Assembly (NCBI GenBank): GCA_015680685.1
Contig: MNCI01002928.1
Location: 80,130 to 144,129 of the forward strand
Direction: 5' to 3'
DNA length: 64,000 bases
Source: Gnetum montanum
Taxonomy: Eukaryota; Streptophyta; Gnetopsida; Gnetales; Gnetaceae
A program made the position numbers and the translations under genes. The notes beneath the pieces were generated by a model. The model searched no databases. It saw only the letters and a list, made by a program, of their open reading frames with translations, and was not told the DNA's origin. Positions 10,101 to 23,563 of the stretch are shown here, one piece after another (the stretch's first letter is position 1; the number at the start of each line of letters is the position of its first letter).

Positions 10101-12799
10101 TATTTTTAGTTAATTCTTCATTAATTCAAATTTTTTGTCTTTTCAAGATACTTATATTATTCCAAACTTATCTCTTTTATATATATCATCAAAGTTCACA
10201 AGAATCTACCAAGGTTTTCTCCCTTATGACCAAGTCTATTTGCACTAATAATTATGCTAGAAGAGTTGTGTATTTGTTTTGTAAAGAAATTTTGCATGAC
10301 CTATAAAAGATCCTTGTCCTATTCTTTAGGAATTTATAAAATTTAAATATTTTTAATCCTATGAGCATTACTTATTTTTGATTCAAGAGAATCCTACTTT
10401 GATTACAAAGTATTCATATTACTCTACACTTAAGTTGGTTCAACATTTAACAATGCATCTTTTAACTCTATGGTTGTTGGAATGGTTTATATTTTTTTCT
10501 TTTACCATGGCTTCAACCATGAATTCTAATTGCATAATCCTAGATGTCATGAAGTTGAAAGTTGCAATCATGTTATTTTATTCCCTTGAAAAAATTGTAA
10601 ATATTATCATTGAAACCTTACTTATTTATCCTCAAAATACTTGAAATAGAATATGTTTCTTTCTACTTAGCATTGATATATAAATTGGTAAAAAATCCTA
10701 GCAATTGCTACTCCAAAAAAAAATTTCATCTGAGCCACTTAGATCTACAATCCACTATGAGGATTTTTGCTTCGAATTAGATGCCAAATTGATGAAATTC
10801 AAAATTACTATATTAATGAAAGTCCAAATTAAATTTGTGATATATAAAATCATTGAATCCAAAATCACTAAATCATTGAAATCCCTAACCATATCTATGA
10901 TTATTGTTAAATTTTTTAACCATTGAAAGCCCAAATCACTAAAAGCCCAAAAAACATTAGGTAGCACCTTATGATATGATGTAGGATTTATCATACATCT
11001 AGGCTATTAAAGATATAGAATAAAAATGTCTTGTACTTGTATCAAACTAGTCTTGGGTTTCTAGTAGCATAAAATTATTTGAAATATAGAAGCATGAAAT
11101 AGATATGACATCAAAGAAGTGGGTAACCCATTGCTGATATTTTATTTACATTTATATTTCTATATTTTATTTTATTTAATGTTTTTAAAATAAAGTAAAG
11201 ATATAGTAGTGAGACATGTTAAGTATTTGAGAGTTATTCTAGTTATTCTTTTATGTGGACTTCGAACACATTCTTAGACATGTAAGATCATTCCAATATT
11301 TTTTAGGTGACTTTTAACCACTTGGTTGATCAATTGATCCTATTATAATATCGTGTGACTTGATTATGGAAATTTATTATTTTTAAAATTTCCCAAATCC
11401 TGTGTCTATAAATACTTGATAATGCTAGCTCTCTTAGCATCAATTGTGTATTTTTCTCCTTTTTTTTTATATATCTTACTAGTAGCTATGCATAGTAGAC
11501 ATTTTGCTAATTCTAGATCTAAATCTATTCTTTCTTGGAAAAGCTTAGTTCTTAGCTGATTTCATAAAATATAGGAAAAGTTCTTTCTTCCATGATTTCG
11601 ACAAATAGCTTTTTCTTTTTGGACATGCTTAACTTATGCTTGTACTCTTAAATTTCATTATCAATCTAACCCTTAAAATCTATTTTTGATCTAACCTTTA
11701 TCTATTGTTATTTGCATCATATTTCATCATTGTTATCTTTTCTGCTCTTTTCAACATCTTTAAGCACATTAATGACAGTATCTAATGTAAATGGTAGCTT
11801 TGATCAATAGTAGTAAGCAGATATTTTGAACATGTATGGGTGCATTTGACATGTTAAAAATCTTAGTTAGGATACATTAAACATGATTTGTAACAATTGA
11901 TACGAGAATGCTTGGGACTTCATGGTTGATGATCATGATATAGTTAATATCAAACTTGATTTTAGGATAGTAGTGGGGAGATAAAACCTAGAAAAACTTT
12001 AGGGTTAATGTTATCCGTAACATAATTTAATAGTTAAAGTTTGATATTACATGAGAATTCTACTCAATGGTTAAACATTTTCATATATGAGGGTTATCCT
12101 AAATAAGTGAGGTATTACACAAAACAATCCTTGACTACTAGTTAAGTTAGTATTAACTTATGGTTCTTCCAAACATTGGATGTTGGAAACCTCATAGGAA
12201 AATTCATGGGTAGTGCAAATCATGGATTAATGATAGATTAATGCATTAACAGTAATGTTAATGATTTGGCTAATGAAAATGTTAAATATTATGTGTTAAT
12301 TAAAGGTTTAGTTAATCAGGCTCTAATAGTGTGTTTTGTAGTGTGGGTCCCATCTTCCAATCTTTTTCCATAGAGTTTCAAGATAGATTTCCTCTATAAT
12401 GAAGGTGTTCTAAGCCTTCTTACATATGTTTCATGTGGATTTAGTAGGAAGCTTTAGAGGTGACCAAGGTGGAATTAGATGAAGTATTAACATAGATGAA
12501 GATCATTTCTTGTTGTATTTCATTTTATGTTTTGGTCTATTCAATGGATGTTTTAGCCATAAATATGAATTTTCCATTAAACTCTAATATTATGTTGTAA
12601 TCAGATCTAAATCGACATCAATGTACTATTGCAGGTTTTCAAGTAATTTCTAAGTTATTGAGTTTTGAAGTTGATTTATAAGCTTGCATGATTTTATAAG
12701 TGTTAAATTTTCTTAAGGATTTATTAAGTGGTTAAGTCTTATTTATCATGCTTCATGGATGATTAAGTATTAATATATTTTCTAAGTATAATTTTTGAG
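10101..12799. other. No recognisable gene; AT-rich interspersed sequence
   Basis: No frame gives a domain I recognise. A plus-strand TATA-like CTATAAATAC near 11410, followed by a T-rich tract, could be an old LTR or LINE promoter. Short direct similarities (AAATCACTAAA, CCCAAATCAC) occur at 10850-10950. The right part may include further remains of element F or of the LINE to the left. Confidence 0.3.
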
Positions 12800-13440
12800 A
12801 TGTAATACACTTATTATTGAAAGAACTTTGTAGTTATTGCCACTGTGCAATTAGATACTGCTACAAATTTTACCCATTTCATAGAATAGTCCATAGTAAT
12901 CATAATGTAGGATTTTCCATTTAACATATGTGTGATAGGATCGATAAATCAAATTTCCATAGGTCAAATAATTCTAATAGTTAAATCCAATTCTAGGATC
13001 CCTTAAACCTTTATTGTCATTATGAGAGTTTGTAAAGCAATGGAGATTCTTAAAGATTGTAGGCCAAAAGTATCCAACTATTGGAATCTTAGTGACTATT
13101 CATCTTCCTACATAGTGGTCTTCACAAGATCCTTCATGAGTATCTTGGAACATTTTTGGTTGATTTTCTTTATGTAGAAATCACTGAACTAGACTATCTA
13201 TGAAAATTTTGTAGAGGTTGTAATTAATCTTCATGTAGTACTTGATATGACATAGAAATTATTATTTCCTATACTTGTAGGGACATTCTACATCAGCAAA
13301 TAGGCAAGATATGTAGCATACCATGTTTTGACCACCTTTGATGCAGCTATTATGACTTTTGTAAATACTAGTCCATTTGGAAACTAATTGGAAAGTGCAT
13401 TTTCATCAACCTTATTATCCCATCTTAAATGAGATATATG
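12800..13440 (-). pseudogene. Element F integrase fragment
   Basis: One minus-strand frame reads FIDPITHMLNGKSYIMITMD and YSMKWVKFVAVSNCTVAITT. This is the integrase core after the first catalytic Asp, matching the [20 protein letters not shown] segment of A. To the right are remnants of the zinc-binding N-terminal part. The C-terminal third is missing and stops are frequent. Confidence 0.65.
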
Positions 13441-14527
13441 TGTTGACCTTTTGGTATGTCAAAACCTTAAGAAAAATGGAGAAAGTAAAATGTTTGTGAT
13501 GGATAATGCTTTTGCAAGATGTAAATAAGAGCTCCACAATGAGATTTGAGAACTCAAGAAAACGAGATCTACAGCAAGACGTTGAAAATGAAGACTACAT
13601 TAACGAGATGAGTGCATAAATGAAAACAAAGACCTCAAGTTAGATGAAGATGCTCCAAGGACTGCTAAGAGGGAAAATTGATAAAAGAAAGCCTCAGAAG
13701 TCAAAGCTCAAAAGTTAAGGAGATGTCTTGTAAAAATAGTAGATGCCTATCTCCAATAGTAGATGTCTCCTTGTAGACATCTCATCTACCAAGTAGATGT
13801 CTCTCTTGAATTAAGGCCAACTTTAGTTAGACATCCCAACTTCGAAGTATACATCTATAGTAGCTATTTGGTAGTTGTTGCACAAATTCTAAGGATTTTT
13901 CGTAAACTCTAAGGTTATAAGATGATATCAAAATATTGGAAATTGTGCAAGCACTATTCACACTTAAGATCCTCATTATCTATTCTATGCAATTCTACTC
14001 TTACTCCTCATTGTAACATCATTTTTTACAATGACAATAACCTATAATGAGCTTCAAGTACAATGACCTATAAATTTAATTACATTCTTTTCTTATTTCT
14101 TTTCTTTATTTCTTGTAACTTTGTGGGGTTAATGTGCATCTTGTGAAAAGGCATCCATAATGAGCTTGTCAAGATCCTATGGGATTAAGTGTTTTTGCAA
14201 TGTCAAAAATACTTTGGAGTGAAACTTAATTATGTAAAGGTTGTGGGATCCTTGAAACCACATTCTGAGCTTGTTGGGGCCTTGCAAGATTGAGTGGTTT
14301 CACAATGATAAAACACTCCAAAGTTGAGCTCAGAGCTTGTACAAGATGTGATGCTCTTCAAACCATACTTTTTGAAGAAACAAAGTCCAGAGGTGTGCAT
14401 GGACTTTACCCTTTGAGTGTGGATGTACCCAAGTTGGGGAACCACATAAAATTTGATGTGTTCATGTGGCTGGTGTAATTTTAATTGGGAAATTTATTCA
14501 ACCCCCCTTCTAAGTTCTCAATCCATA
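13441..14527 (+). mobile_element. Candidate Copia-type solo LTR inserted in F
   Basis: Begins TGTTGACC and ends ATTCAACCCCCCTTCTAAG...TCAATCCA, a 3' LTR end that I recognise as typical of plant Copia LTRs. F is collinear with A on both sides (13440 joins 14528 near A 3480-3500). Flanks ATATG and AGATG could be a 5-bp duplication with one mismatch. AGATGTCT/AGACATCT motifs repeat at 13735-13850, a likely U3. No coding domain inside. Confidence 0.5.
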
Positions 14528-14900
14528 AGATGATCTAGAATGATATTCTCAATGGCTTTTCTGTTATTCATCATGATATCAAATTCCTAAAAGATCATCA
14601 ATCATCATATCATATGAGTGAATACTAACTTATTTATGAAAAACTTGATTACAATATGATCCATCAACATAAAGATTGGATAACTAAGCACAAAGTGGTT
14701 GAACTTTTCAAGTGCATACATCATTGTCATGAGTCCACTTTTTGTTATGGTCTAGTTTAACTACATAGCTATAATACTCCCACTCATGTAGTGGATGTAG
14801 TATGAACATTTTTTATCATCTAGTTGTACGATCATGACTCCTAATGCATAATTGGATGCATCTTCCATGATATGAAATGGTTTGGACTAGGTAAGAGCTT
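14528..14900 (-). pseudogene. Element F RNase H fragment
   Basis: Minus-strand frames read DASNYALGVMIVQLDDKKCS, then MMYALEKFNHFVLSYPIFML and DHIVIKFFINK, matching the RNase H of A block for block. The catalytic Glu block is degraded. Confidence 0.65.
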
Positions 14901-15308
14901 GTAGAATTGAAGTTTCTATAAGCTTTTACTTTAGAAGTTTAAAATCTTGGTCACATTCCTTAGTCCAATCAAATGATACATCCTTCTTTATTCGTGCCAG
15001 TGATAGTTTGAAAATATTGAATAAATTTTTAATAAAGCATCTACAAGAATGACCTTGCATCTTTTATTATTTGTGACCTTTGTGAGGTTCCTTAGATAAC
15101 TTTAATCTTTTTTGGATCAATTTCTATCTCTTTTTATACAAAGTGCCTATGAATAATGCCCTTTTAGATCATCAATTAGCTTTTTTGCTAATTAACCCTA
15201 AGATTTATCTCTATTCAATGCTTTAAGACTTGTTAAGATGGTCTAATGCCTATTAAAAATTAGAACTATAGGTGGGAAATTTTTCCACGAAAACTTCTAT
15301 ACCATTAC
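14900..15308 (-). pseudogene. Element F RT segment, copy 1, left part
   Basis: Equivalent to A about 3890-4290 (RT connection and thumb). The sequence continues at 21689 after element B, with AAACTTCTATACCATTAC joined to TAATATG. Shared landmarks with copies 2 and 3 include AATAATGCCCT and ATTAAAAATTAGAAC. Confidence 0.65.
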
Positions 15309-16178
15309 TGATGAGTCATGATTTTCCTATCTTGACATTGGAGCCTTGACATCTGATGAATTGCTGGTTTCTGTCTACTTCAACGTTAGGTATGTGATGT
15401 CAAGGCCTAGATGCAACATCGAGGTATATACTTTGGCCTATAAACATAACACCTAGGCTCCCATTTTGAGTCATTTTTCAAGTTAGTTTTCAGTTTCTTT
15501 TCTTTAAAGTTTGTTATTCCAATGTATGCCTATAGTGTGATGTTTGTAATTGTACAACACCTTTGTTCAAGTGTGATGTACCTAGACACGTTACATGATT
15601 GGCAATAACGATTGAGATTACTCCCATCATTGTAGCATCCACTTAGATTATTTCTACTTTTAATTATTAATTATTTACTACTTTCTTTAGTTAAATGTTT
15701 CCCTTTATTGCTATTTACTATTCCTATTATTAAACAAAATGCATACACCTTAATCACAAGCATTTAAGTGAAAGTACTTGGTAACCTAGAAGTGTATTAT
15801 TTGGTACACCTAGTAACATATGCTTGGCCATCTCAGAAGTAGTCTCATGAAGTCCAAGATGTATATGGATGATTAAGGGTGGATACTCATCACACATAGG
15901 CTAGTTAGATTTTACTTTCCATTGTCCATTAGTTTAATTACTTTACGTTTTTATTGTCATTAGGAGTAGTGTAAAATTAGGAACAACATGATATGCCTCA
16001 CTTTGGACTAAACCATACGTGACAAGCTACCACTAGTCCAAGTGGGAAGACAACAAACTGTGGTTAGAGCATAATGATCTAGATATCACAACTAGTCCCA
16101 TCCACAAAATTTGACTAGATTATGCATGAACGCTTGTAATGCGTATGGTTGAGCATAGGGGTACCTAATCACTAATCA
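15309..16178 (+). repeat. Element B 5' LTR
   Basis: 870 bp, TGATGAG...CTAATCA. U3 has repeated TTGACATC and GATGTCAAGG, mutual inverted repeats. TATA: CCTATAAACATAAC near 15440 (CCTATAAATACAATGCC in the 3' copy). The U5 end GAGCATAGGGGTACCT is shared with E. Confidence 0.9.
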
Positions 16179-16179
16179 T

Positions 16180-16197
16180 TGGCATTGTTGTTGGGGA
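16180..16197 (+). promoter_or_regulatory. Primer-binding site, tRNA-Asp type (element B)
   Basis: TGGCATTGTTGTTGGGGA differs from the plant Athila-type site TGGCGCCGTTGCCGGGGA only at four transition positions (G to A or C to T), two bases after the LTR end. Confidence 0.85.
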
Positions 16198-16297
16198 TGG
16201 TGCTAGTTATGTAAATTATTTATATCATACACGATTGCTATAAAAGGTCTTAATAATATATCCTTCAAACACTATTAAATCACACACACTAAGAACA

Positions 16298-18500
16298 ATG
16301 TCTCTCCTACATGAACATGACAATGCATGGTATAGTAAATACATTCATTGGAGAAATAATGTGATATATGATGAAGAAGATTGGAGTGATCAACCTTATG
16401 TAGGGGTTTCTTATGATCGTGATCACCTTGACAACATCCAAAGACTACATTCACCTAAGGAAAAAAATCTTGGAGGAGATGATGTAGGTTCTAGAGTAGG
16501 GGACGCCTTAGGGCCTAAGACCTTGAAACCTAGAAATGATAAATTAAGGGGCCTTGAGGAATACTATTGAAGCCATGGCAATTCTCCCAATTCCTCATCT
16601 TCATCTTTTCTTTCAATGTCTAGTTTTGACGAAGATGAACGTAGGTATAGAGATAGAGCTCCATTAAAGGGTCAAACTAAAAATTGAAATCCAACCCAGA
16701 GGAAAGGTCAAAGATAGCATCATCACGATCGAATAAATAGAGATAGATATTTTTCTCATGATTTGTTTGATGATGATGAACCCTTGTTGGCCACTAAGAG
16801 CCTAATCCATATCATAGAGGTAGTTAGGATATCTCACAGGCATTGCAAAAAGAGTTGTCAACCTAAGCTTGATATGAACTATCTTTCTTCATTTGCAAGA
16901 GGCTATGATGCAGATCTATAACATTATTTACAAGCCTTCCATGATGCCTGTGCATTCTACAACACGGAAAGTGAGTGGCAAAAGCTTAAGCTCTTTCCTA
17001 GGATACTAAATGATAGAGCCAAAGTGTGGTATAGATTTTTGAAACCAAATTTGATATGACGATGGTCTACAATGCTAGAACTTTTCAACGAGAGATACCA
17101 AACACATAAAATAGTGTCCAATTTGAGGAGACAGACCCAAGAGTGGAAATAAGAACAACATAAACCCTTGGACGTGGCCTTAGGTAGATATTATGCCTTA
17201 CTAAATAGATGCCCATGCCATGGTTTCTTTGAGGAAAGACAATTGTTCCACATCATAGATGGGCTTTGTTTTGAAACAAGGGAGACCCTTGCGATGTATG
17301 CTTCAAGATAATTATATGATCTCCAAGCCCATTAGATCAAAGAGCTAATAACATGTGTGGTAAAAAAAGAAGGAGAGATGTGCAAATGGGAGAATGTCAA
17401 AAAAATCTTAATGGGACCCAGCTCTTCAATCAAAGGAGGTCCAAATTTATGGTAAGGAAAATGAAACCACTCTCGATAAGGTGATTCCACAACAAACCTT
17501 GCTGATGAAGGAGTCTATCGATGATCTAGAAGCAAAGTTTAATAGGATGTCTAAATGGATAAATGAAAACATCACAACTCTTATTGAGATGATCACAAAG
17601 AGGATTATGCAACACATGCTAGGCAAATACAATAAATAGAGGACATAGAACCAAGAAATAGTTAGGAATACTTTTCAGCAGACAAGAAAAGGGATTGATG
17701 AAAGTGAGGCTAAAGACTCCACCATAGACGAAGATGATGGATGCAACCTATGCATATATGACCATCCAAAGGGCCAATGCCCCATATTGTTGCATCTACA
17801 GGAGTATTGGGCAAGTGCCTTAAATTTGAAATTTGTGCAAAAGGACATGCATGGGAGACTTCCTCTCCCATAAGATAATTGTAGATAGTCCCACAACTAA
17901 TCATACCATCCTAGGGGGACTTACCACCAACCTCAACATAGTCATCAACCATAGTGGCAACAACCACAGTCGTGGGGGAGGCCACCACCACATCAGCCAT
18001 CTCCATGAAAAACACACTGCTATTATGTTCAACACCCTATTTTTCAAACTAGTTCTACATCCTCTTCTTCTAATCACGACTACCACTCTCCTAAGTACCA
18101 TCAATACATGACATCCTCTAAAGAATCACCACCTGGTGCCTCTTACCATCCAACTTACCCTCAATATTCTCATAATCCACCTTCTCTAATCCCATCCCTA
18201 GTAACTCAAGGAGGTTCCACATCCCAATATGAACAAACATGTGCCACTTGTGCTGCAAATGTGCATAGACATGCTGAAACTAGTGGGTCTCAACCGCAAC
18301 ACTAGAAACGTCCCTTCTAGAGGAAAGGCCATAAGCCAAAGCAAACCACGTGTGAACCCATTGCATCATCTAAGCCAACACAAGGCCAACCTAGTGCACC
18401 ACCTTTCTCGTCTAAACCAACATCTTCCAACCATACACAAGGGCCACCATCTATATGTACTCCAATACCACATCTAACCAATGAATCTACAAACATGGGA
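16298..18500 (+). pseudogene. Element B gag, decayed
   Basis: Starts MSLLHEHDNAWYSKYIHWRN at the first ATG after the primer site. A 90-codon open part is followed by a Ser-rich stretch and DEDERRYRDRAPLKG. The capsid core is readable as YNTESEWQKLKLFPRI, LNDRAKVWYRFLKP, MLELFNERYQTHK and GRYYALLNRCPCHGF, then LFHIIDGLCFETRETLAMYA. A zinc-knuckle remnant lies near 17740-17790. The Ser-rich and DEDE-RYRDRA blocks are shared with C, so the gags of B and C look closer to each other than to A or E. Many stops; not functional. Confidence 0.8.
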
Positions 18501-20784
18501 AGATAAATGAATCCATGCATACCATCTCATACTCAAGGATGCAATGGTGGGCTAGTCATCCATAATTTTAACATGCCTCATATCGTAAGCCATCATACAT
18601 ATAACAATTAGGTGTGTGACCTACAATTTTTCTACCTAGCAACCACACCACTGATAAACACCTAATGGCTGGGGCATGAAAGTTTTCCAACATTTCACAC
18701 ATGCATGAACCCTATTTATCCACTTATTAATCTTTGTCATGGCCAAATGTTTAATCATGGGGGTTATTGCCATTCTAGTCTTCAAGATTCTTAAGTGTTT
18801 TTCATCTTCTTGTTTTACAACTTTTTGTTTTACACATTCTTTATTTTACATCTTCTTGTTTTCATGTTATTAATATTTCCTAATTTTTTTACATCATTGT
18901 TAGTACATTTGCTATTTCTTGAATATTTTACACCTTCTTTTATATTTTCTTTGATTTTGATGTGATTTTCTAACGTTTTGTTAATAAGTGCAAGGTACAG
19001 TGGTAATGCATTGATTAATGGTGGAATGTACTATTTTTGTTATTTGATTGTTGGTGTCTAGTTTCTAGCTTTGAATTTTGTTATGGATGATTAGGGCATG
19101 GTTTTTTTTTCATGAATACGTAGTGAGTCCACAACATTCACCCATCCACAAACTTTATGATTTTCCTTGTTTTGGAAACAAGCAATCCCTTTTTTATTAA
19201 TACAACTTTAAGAAATTTGTGACTTTGGTAGTTTCTAGAATTGGAAAGGATTCAAAGGCTTGAACAGGGTGTGGCTTCAATCGGATTCGATATTCTTTGT
19301 ACTTTTCTACTTGCCTGGGTGCATCTATGTTTTCATGGATTTCTTACTATTTTGTGTTTACCAATAAAAGGAAGTTGAATAAGTCCTTGCATGGTGTGGT
19401 TCTCATCAAAAAAAGAAGAAAAAAAGAAAAAAATGATGAGGATTCAAAGCACACCCCTTGGATAAAATAAATGTATGTGTCTTTGCATGGTGTGGTTCCC
19501 ATTTCAAAAACACAAAAAAAATATGGGAATTCAAAGCACATCCCTTAGACAAAATAAATGGGCTATAAGCATTATTTATGGGACTAGAAAGACATGTACC
19601 TATGCCTAAAGGTCCTCTCTAACTAAGGCCCTTCCTCACTTCCTACTTCTCTTTTCTTCCCTAATAAGGAATAGTGGTTGTTCTGTGGGAGCACTCTTAT
19701 GTCTTAGGGGATGGACTAGTCTTAGAATGTCGATGCAAATTCATTGAAAGTGGGTTGTTTTGGTTTGGACTAAGGTTGGATCCTAGCAAGTCATTTAACC
19801 ACAAAATCCATAAGAGACTTCACGTGACCTTAATTAGGAACTCCATTCCACTCTCTCTCATCCATTTATGCTTTCCATGCTTCACCTCATTGCTGGTTTT
19901 CTATTCTTGATTCGATGTCTTGGTTTGATATGTCAAAATTCTTAGTTAGTTTTTTTTTTGAGTTTTTGTACTTGACCTTCTATAACCATTAATCATCCAT
20001 GGAGCCCACAGACTCTTTGGTTTGAAGTTATGCAAGGGCATAAAAGGCCTGTGCCTACTTTGGGGAGGATCCACTTGCATATCTTTTGGTTGGATTAGTT
20101 AAGTTCTTTATCCTTAGACACTCTTACAATCAAATCTTTTTGTTTACCCCATTAATGGCATCCAATTGTGCACATCTTTACAACATTTTTCAGTGAACTT
20201 TCCTTTTTATTGTTGTGAATTCTTACATCCTCTTCAAATATTTCTTTGTGTTCAAATTTTTCAAATTTAATGGACTACTTATCTATTTGACCCTATTTAT
20301 CAACCTTCCTGCTAACACTACTAAAGGAATCAATTTGCCACAATCACAACCTAGCCGAGTGTAACCACTAAAAAGACAAGGTACTTAATAGCTATGTGTT
20401 ATACCTTACATACTAATTCACGATTCTATTATGATTGCAGTGTGAAGCATGGACTGGAAATGGGACTATCTTCACCAAGGATGATGCAGCAACACCTTGT
20501 GCAAAGGATCATTCATGATCATTGGATCTTCTATTTCTCTCTTCAGTTACCAAGAGGTATTGGATGTTAGTTTTTTTCTAGGGTGTTCACTTCTCTTATC
20601 ATGAACACCCAATTTTGTAAAGCTTGTAACTTCATACACTTGGTCACTCAACATCTGTCTATTCCACTTGAGTTAGTTTGTATGTTAGTCAATAATCCCA
20701 TACCTACACACCCAATATTTTGTAAGAAACTTGGTCCTCATTTTGTTTAACTCAAGGTTGACTTTTTATTCAGTTGTTGGGGTA
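18500..20784 (+). other. Element B 3' untranslated region and polypurine tract
   Basis: Non-coding. CATGGGGGTTATTGCC near 18758 matches the GTGGGGGAGATGGCC that follows integrase in E; further shared blocks are the ATGGTGTGG repeat (19390, 19490), GCATAAAAGGCCTGTGCC near 20040 and the end TTCAGTTGTTGGGGTA before the LTR, which acts as the polypurine tract. This shows that pol is absent rather than moved. Confidence 0.75.
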
Positions 20785-21688
20785 TGATGAGTCATGATTT
20801 ACTTATCTTGACATCATAGTATTGACATCAGAGCCTTGACATCTAATGAATTACTATTTTCTATCTGCTTTGATGTTAGATATGCGATGTCAAGGCCTGG
20901 ATGTGATGTCGGGTACTTGACATCAAAGTATATACTTTGGCCTATAAATACAATGCCTACACTCCTGTTTTGAGTCAGTTTTCAAGTTAGTTTTTAGTTT
21001 CCTTTCTTTAAAGTCTGTTATTTCCAGTGCACACCCATAGTATGATGTTTGTAATCATACGACGCCTTTGTTCAAGTGTGACATACTTGGACACGTTACA
21101 TGATTGGCAATAAAGACCAAGATTACTCTCATCATTACAGCATCCACTTAGATTATTATTATTTTTAATTGTTAATTATTTACTATTTTCTTTAATTAAA
21201 TGTTTCCCTTTATCACTATTTACTATTCCTATAATTAAGTAGAATGCATATGCCTTAATCACAAGCATTTAAGTGGAAGTACTTGGTAACCCAGAAGTGT
21301 ATTGTTTGGTACACCCAGTGACATATACTTGGCCATCCCAAAAGTAGTCTCACGAAGTCCAAGATGTATATGAATAATTAAGGACAAATACACATCGCAT
21401 TGCACATAGGCTAGTTAGATTTTACTTTCCATTTTCCATTAGTTTAATTACTTTACCTTTTTATCATCATCGGCAGTAGCGTAAAGTTAGGAGCAATATC
21501 ATATGCCTCACTTTGGACTAAACCATATGTGACAAGCTACCACTAGTCCAAGTGGAAAGACAATGAACTACGATCAGAGCATAACGATCTAGATACCACA
21601 ACTAGTCCCATCCATGGAATTTGACCAGATCGTGTGTGAACACTTTTGATTCATATGGTTAAGCATAGGGGTATCTTACTGCTCATCA
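20785..21688 (+). repeat. Element B 3' LTR
   Basis: 904 bp, TGATGAG...CTCATCA, collinear with the 5' LTR. The longer U3 has extra copies of the GATGTC/GACATC motif. TATA box CCTATAAATACAATG near 20940. Followed by the duplication ATTAC. Confidence 0.9.
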
Positions 21689-22014
21689 ATTACTAATATG
21701 TTTTTAAAAGATACTAGTGAAAAGATGTTGGAATGTTACAAGGGTATCACATAGATCAAAATACACTTTTATATGAAAATGTTCCTTAAGAACTTGTGAA
21801 TGTTACTTTATCCTACTCTTCTAGATCTATTTGAATTTGATTATAACCACTGTAGCCATCTAGAATATTATAGTATTTATGCCTTGCAATTATGTCAAAC
21901 ACTTGATTAATAAATAACAATGACAAATGATCTTTGAAAGTAGCCATGTTTAACAATATTAAGTTAATGTGGATTCTCTATTGGCCCACCTTTTTACATA
22001 CAATCATGAGTGAG
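21689..22014 (-). pseudogene. Element F RT segment, copy 1, right part
   Basis: Continues 14900-15308. It matches A about 4290-4610: the CNAPATFQ area, the FLDGYSGYNQI area and the LLNMATF area (minus strand of GCCATGTTTAACAATATTAA). Cut at 22014 by the LTR of element D. Confidence 0.65.
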
Positions 22015-23092
22015 TGTAAGATTAGAAAACTTTGGTGCTAAAAAACTAAAGATTTTTGGTGAAACAAATTAACCTTGGATCCAATAGGCCTTGAGAAAAG
22101 GGATTTGAAACACCCTGGATGATCTTGCTGATCACCTAAGGACATAAAATTTGAAAATGATGTAAACTAATTTAACTAAAAATGCAAATCTTATGCCAAA
22201 GAGTACACAAAATGAAATTGGACTACACGAATAAAATACAAATTTTTATTATTGAAATAATAAAATGTTGCAGAAAATAGAGTTTAAATTGGTATAAGTT
22301 AATGTGTTTCCAATGTACAAGGAGCTAGGTAAAGGATGCTTGATGCCCAAGAAAGCTGGTAGAGTATGTGTTGCAGTTAGCCTCACTTTTTGAAAGTTCC
22401 AAGCTATGCTCTTGAAGCTCCTTGGTGATCACTTTAGCACTAGATCCGCATTGTTGATTGTGAAATGGTTATTAAATTATGATGGTATGCATTGGAAGTT
22501 TTAATGTTTAGCTTAATGAAAAATGTCCAAAAGTCCTTTGAGTGTAGCATTCTCTAGTTTATAGAGGTTATTAATGGCTTGATTTATTACTAAAAAATTC
22601 TACCATGATTGCTAAATGTTGTAGGTGTTTGCAGGTCTTATATCCTAAGCGTATTTATTTAATTTGGCAAGTTTTGATGGTTTATATGATGGCTTAGCCA
22701 TAAAATATGCTAGCCAATGTATCTTATGTTCATACTAGCATATTTGTCTTAAAGCCCAAAAAATTATAGGCTAACTATAGGTGGTTCTAGTATATAAATT
22801 ACTATGGTTGTCACAAAAACACTAAAAAACCCAAATTTAGTGGTTCCTAAGGCATTTTTAGCCTTCCCAAGCCTAGGTACATGCATGGTATAGCTTTTGT
22901 CACTTGGAAAGTAAGGCAATCACAACTTATGAAGCATTTTTTAGCTCCAATAAGTTAAAGTTTATGAGATTACAACCTATGAACTACAAATTTCACACTT
23001 TACAATAAAATTTTTCCTTAAGTTTAATGATGAAGGTTACAATGCTAGATGTTGGAAAAAAATAAGACAATTGTATCTACATTATTTTTACA
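22015..23092 (-). repeat. Element D 3' LTR
   Basis: 1078 bp, TGTAAGATT...TTTTTACA on the plus strand. Collinear with 41811-42894: CCAATAGGCCTTGAGAAAA, AATTTTTATTATTGAAATAA and GTACATGCATGG blocks in the same order. A TATA box on the minus strand (CTATAAAC at 22564-22557) fits minus-strand transcription. Confidence 0.75.
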
Positions 23093-23558
23093 CCAAATTA
23101 CAATGGATTTTGGCCACATGCCACAATCATGAATTTTCTTTGTGGTGTTTCATTGGCCACTCTTTGTTGACATTTTGAGGATTGACCCAAGAGACATCGA
23201 TAAAGATTGCAAAACATCATCGTAGGTCCATCGTCGACATTTCCTCTTTGTGCTTTATTTTGTAGCTATCAAATTGTGATGAAGAGTGCTTGTGAGGATA
23301 AGATAAGGTTATGATGAGATGATATTTGATTGCAAGGGAATGGTCACAGGGGTTAACAATGGATTCCACATGTTGACATCATGGTTATGATATGGCAGTG
23401 ACATGCTTGTTGATCGGTGTAGTCTTTGTGCTTTGTGCTTCAAAATAATGGTCATTTGGTAATGTTTGTTAGGAACCAACACTTTGCTCCAAGGGTTCTT
23501 TAACCATTAAGCTCCTTTATTTGCTTGTTTGGAGCCCTTGTTCTAAATTTTGGGCTTC
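23093..23558 (-). other. Element D 3' internal region, left of element C
   Basis: Non-coding; no domain recognised. Continues after C at 32845. Confidence 0.4.
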
Positions 23559-23563
23559 ATTGG

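Larger units (their letters stand above)
15309..21688 (+). mobile_element. Element B: gag-only non-autonomous gypsy retrotransposon (TR-GAG-like)
   Basis: 6380 bp with two LTRs, target duplication ATTAC at 15304-15308 and 21689-21693, primer site at 16180, gag at 16298 to about 18500, then a 3' untranslated region homologous to that of E. No protease, RT, RNase H or integrase lies between gag and the untranslated region, so mobilisation would have needed enzymes from a relative such as A or E. It sits in the RT of F, in opposite orientation. Confidence 0.9.
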
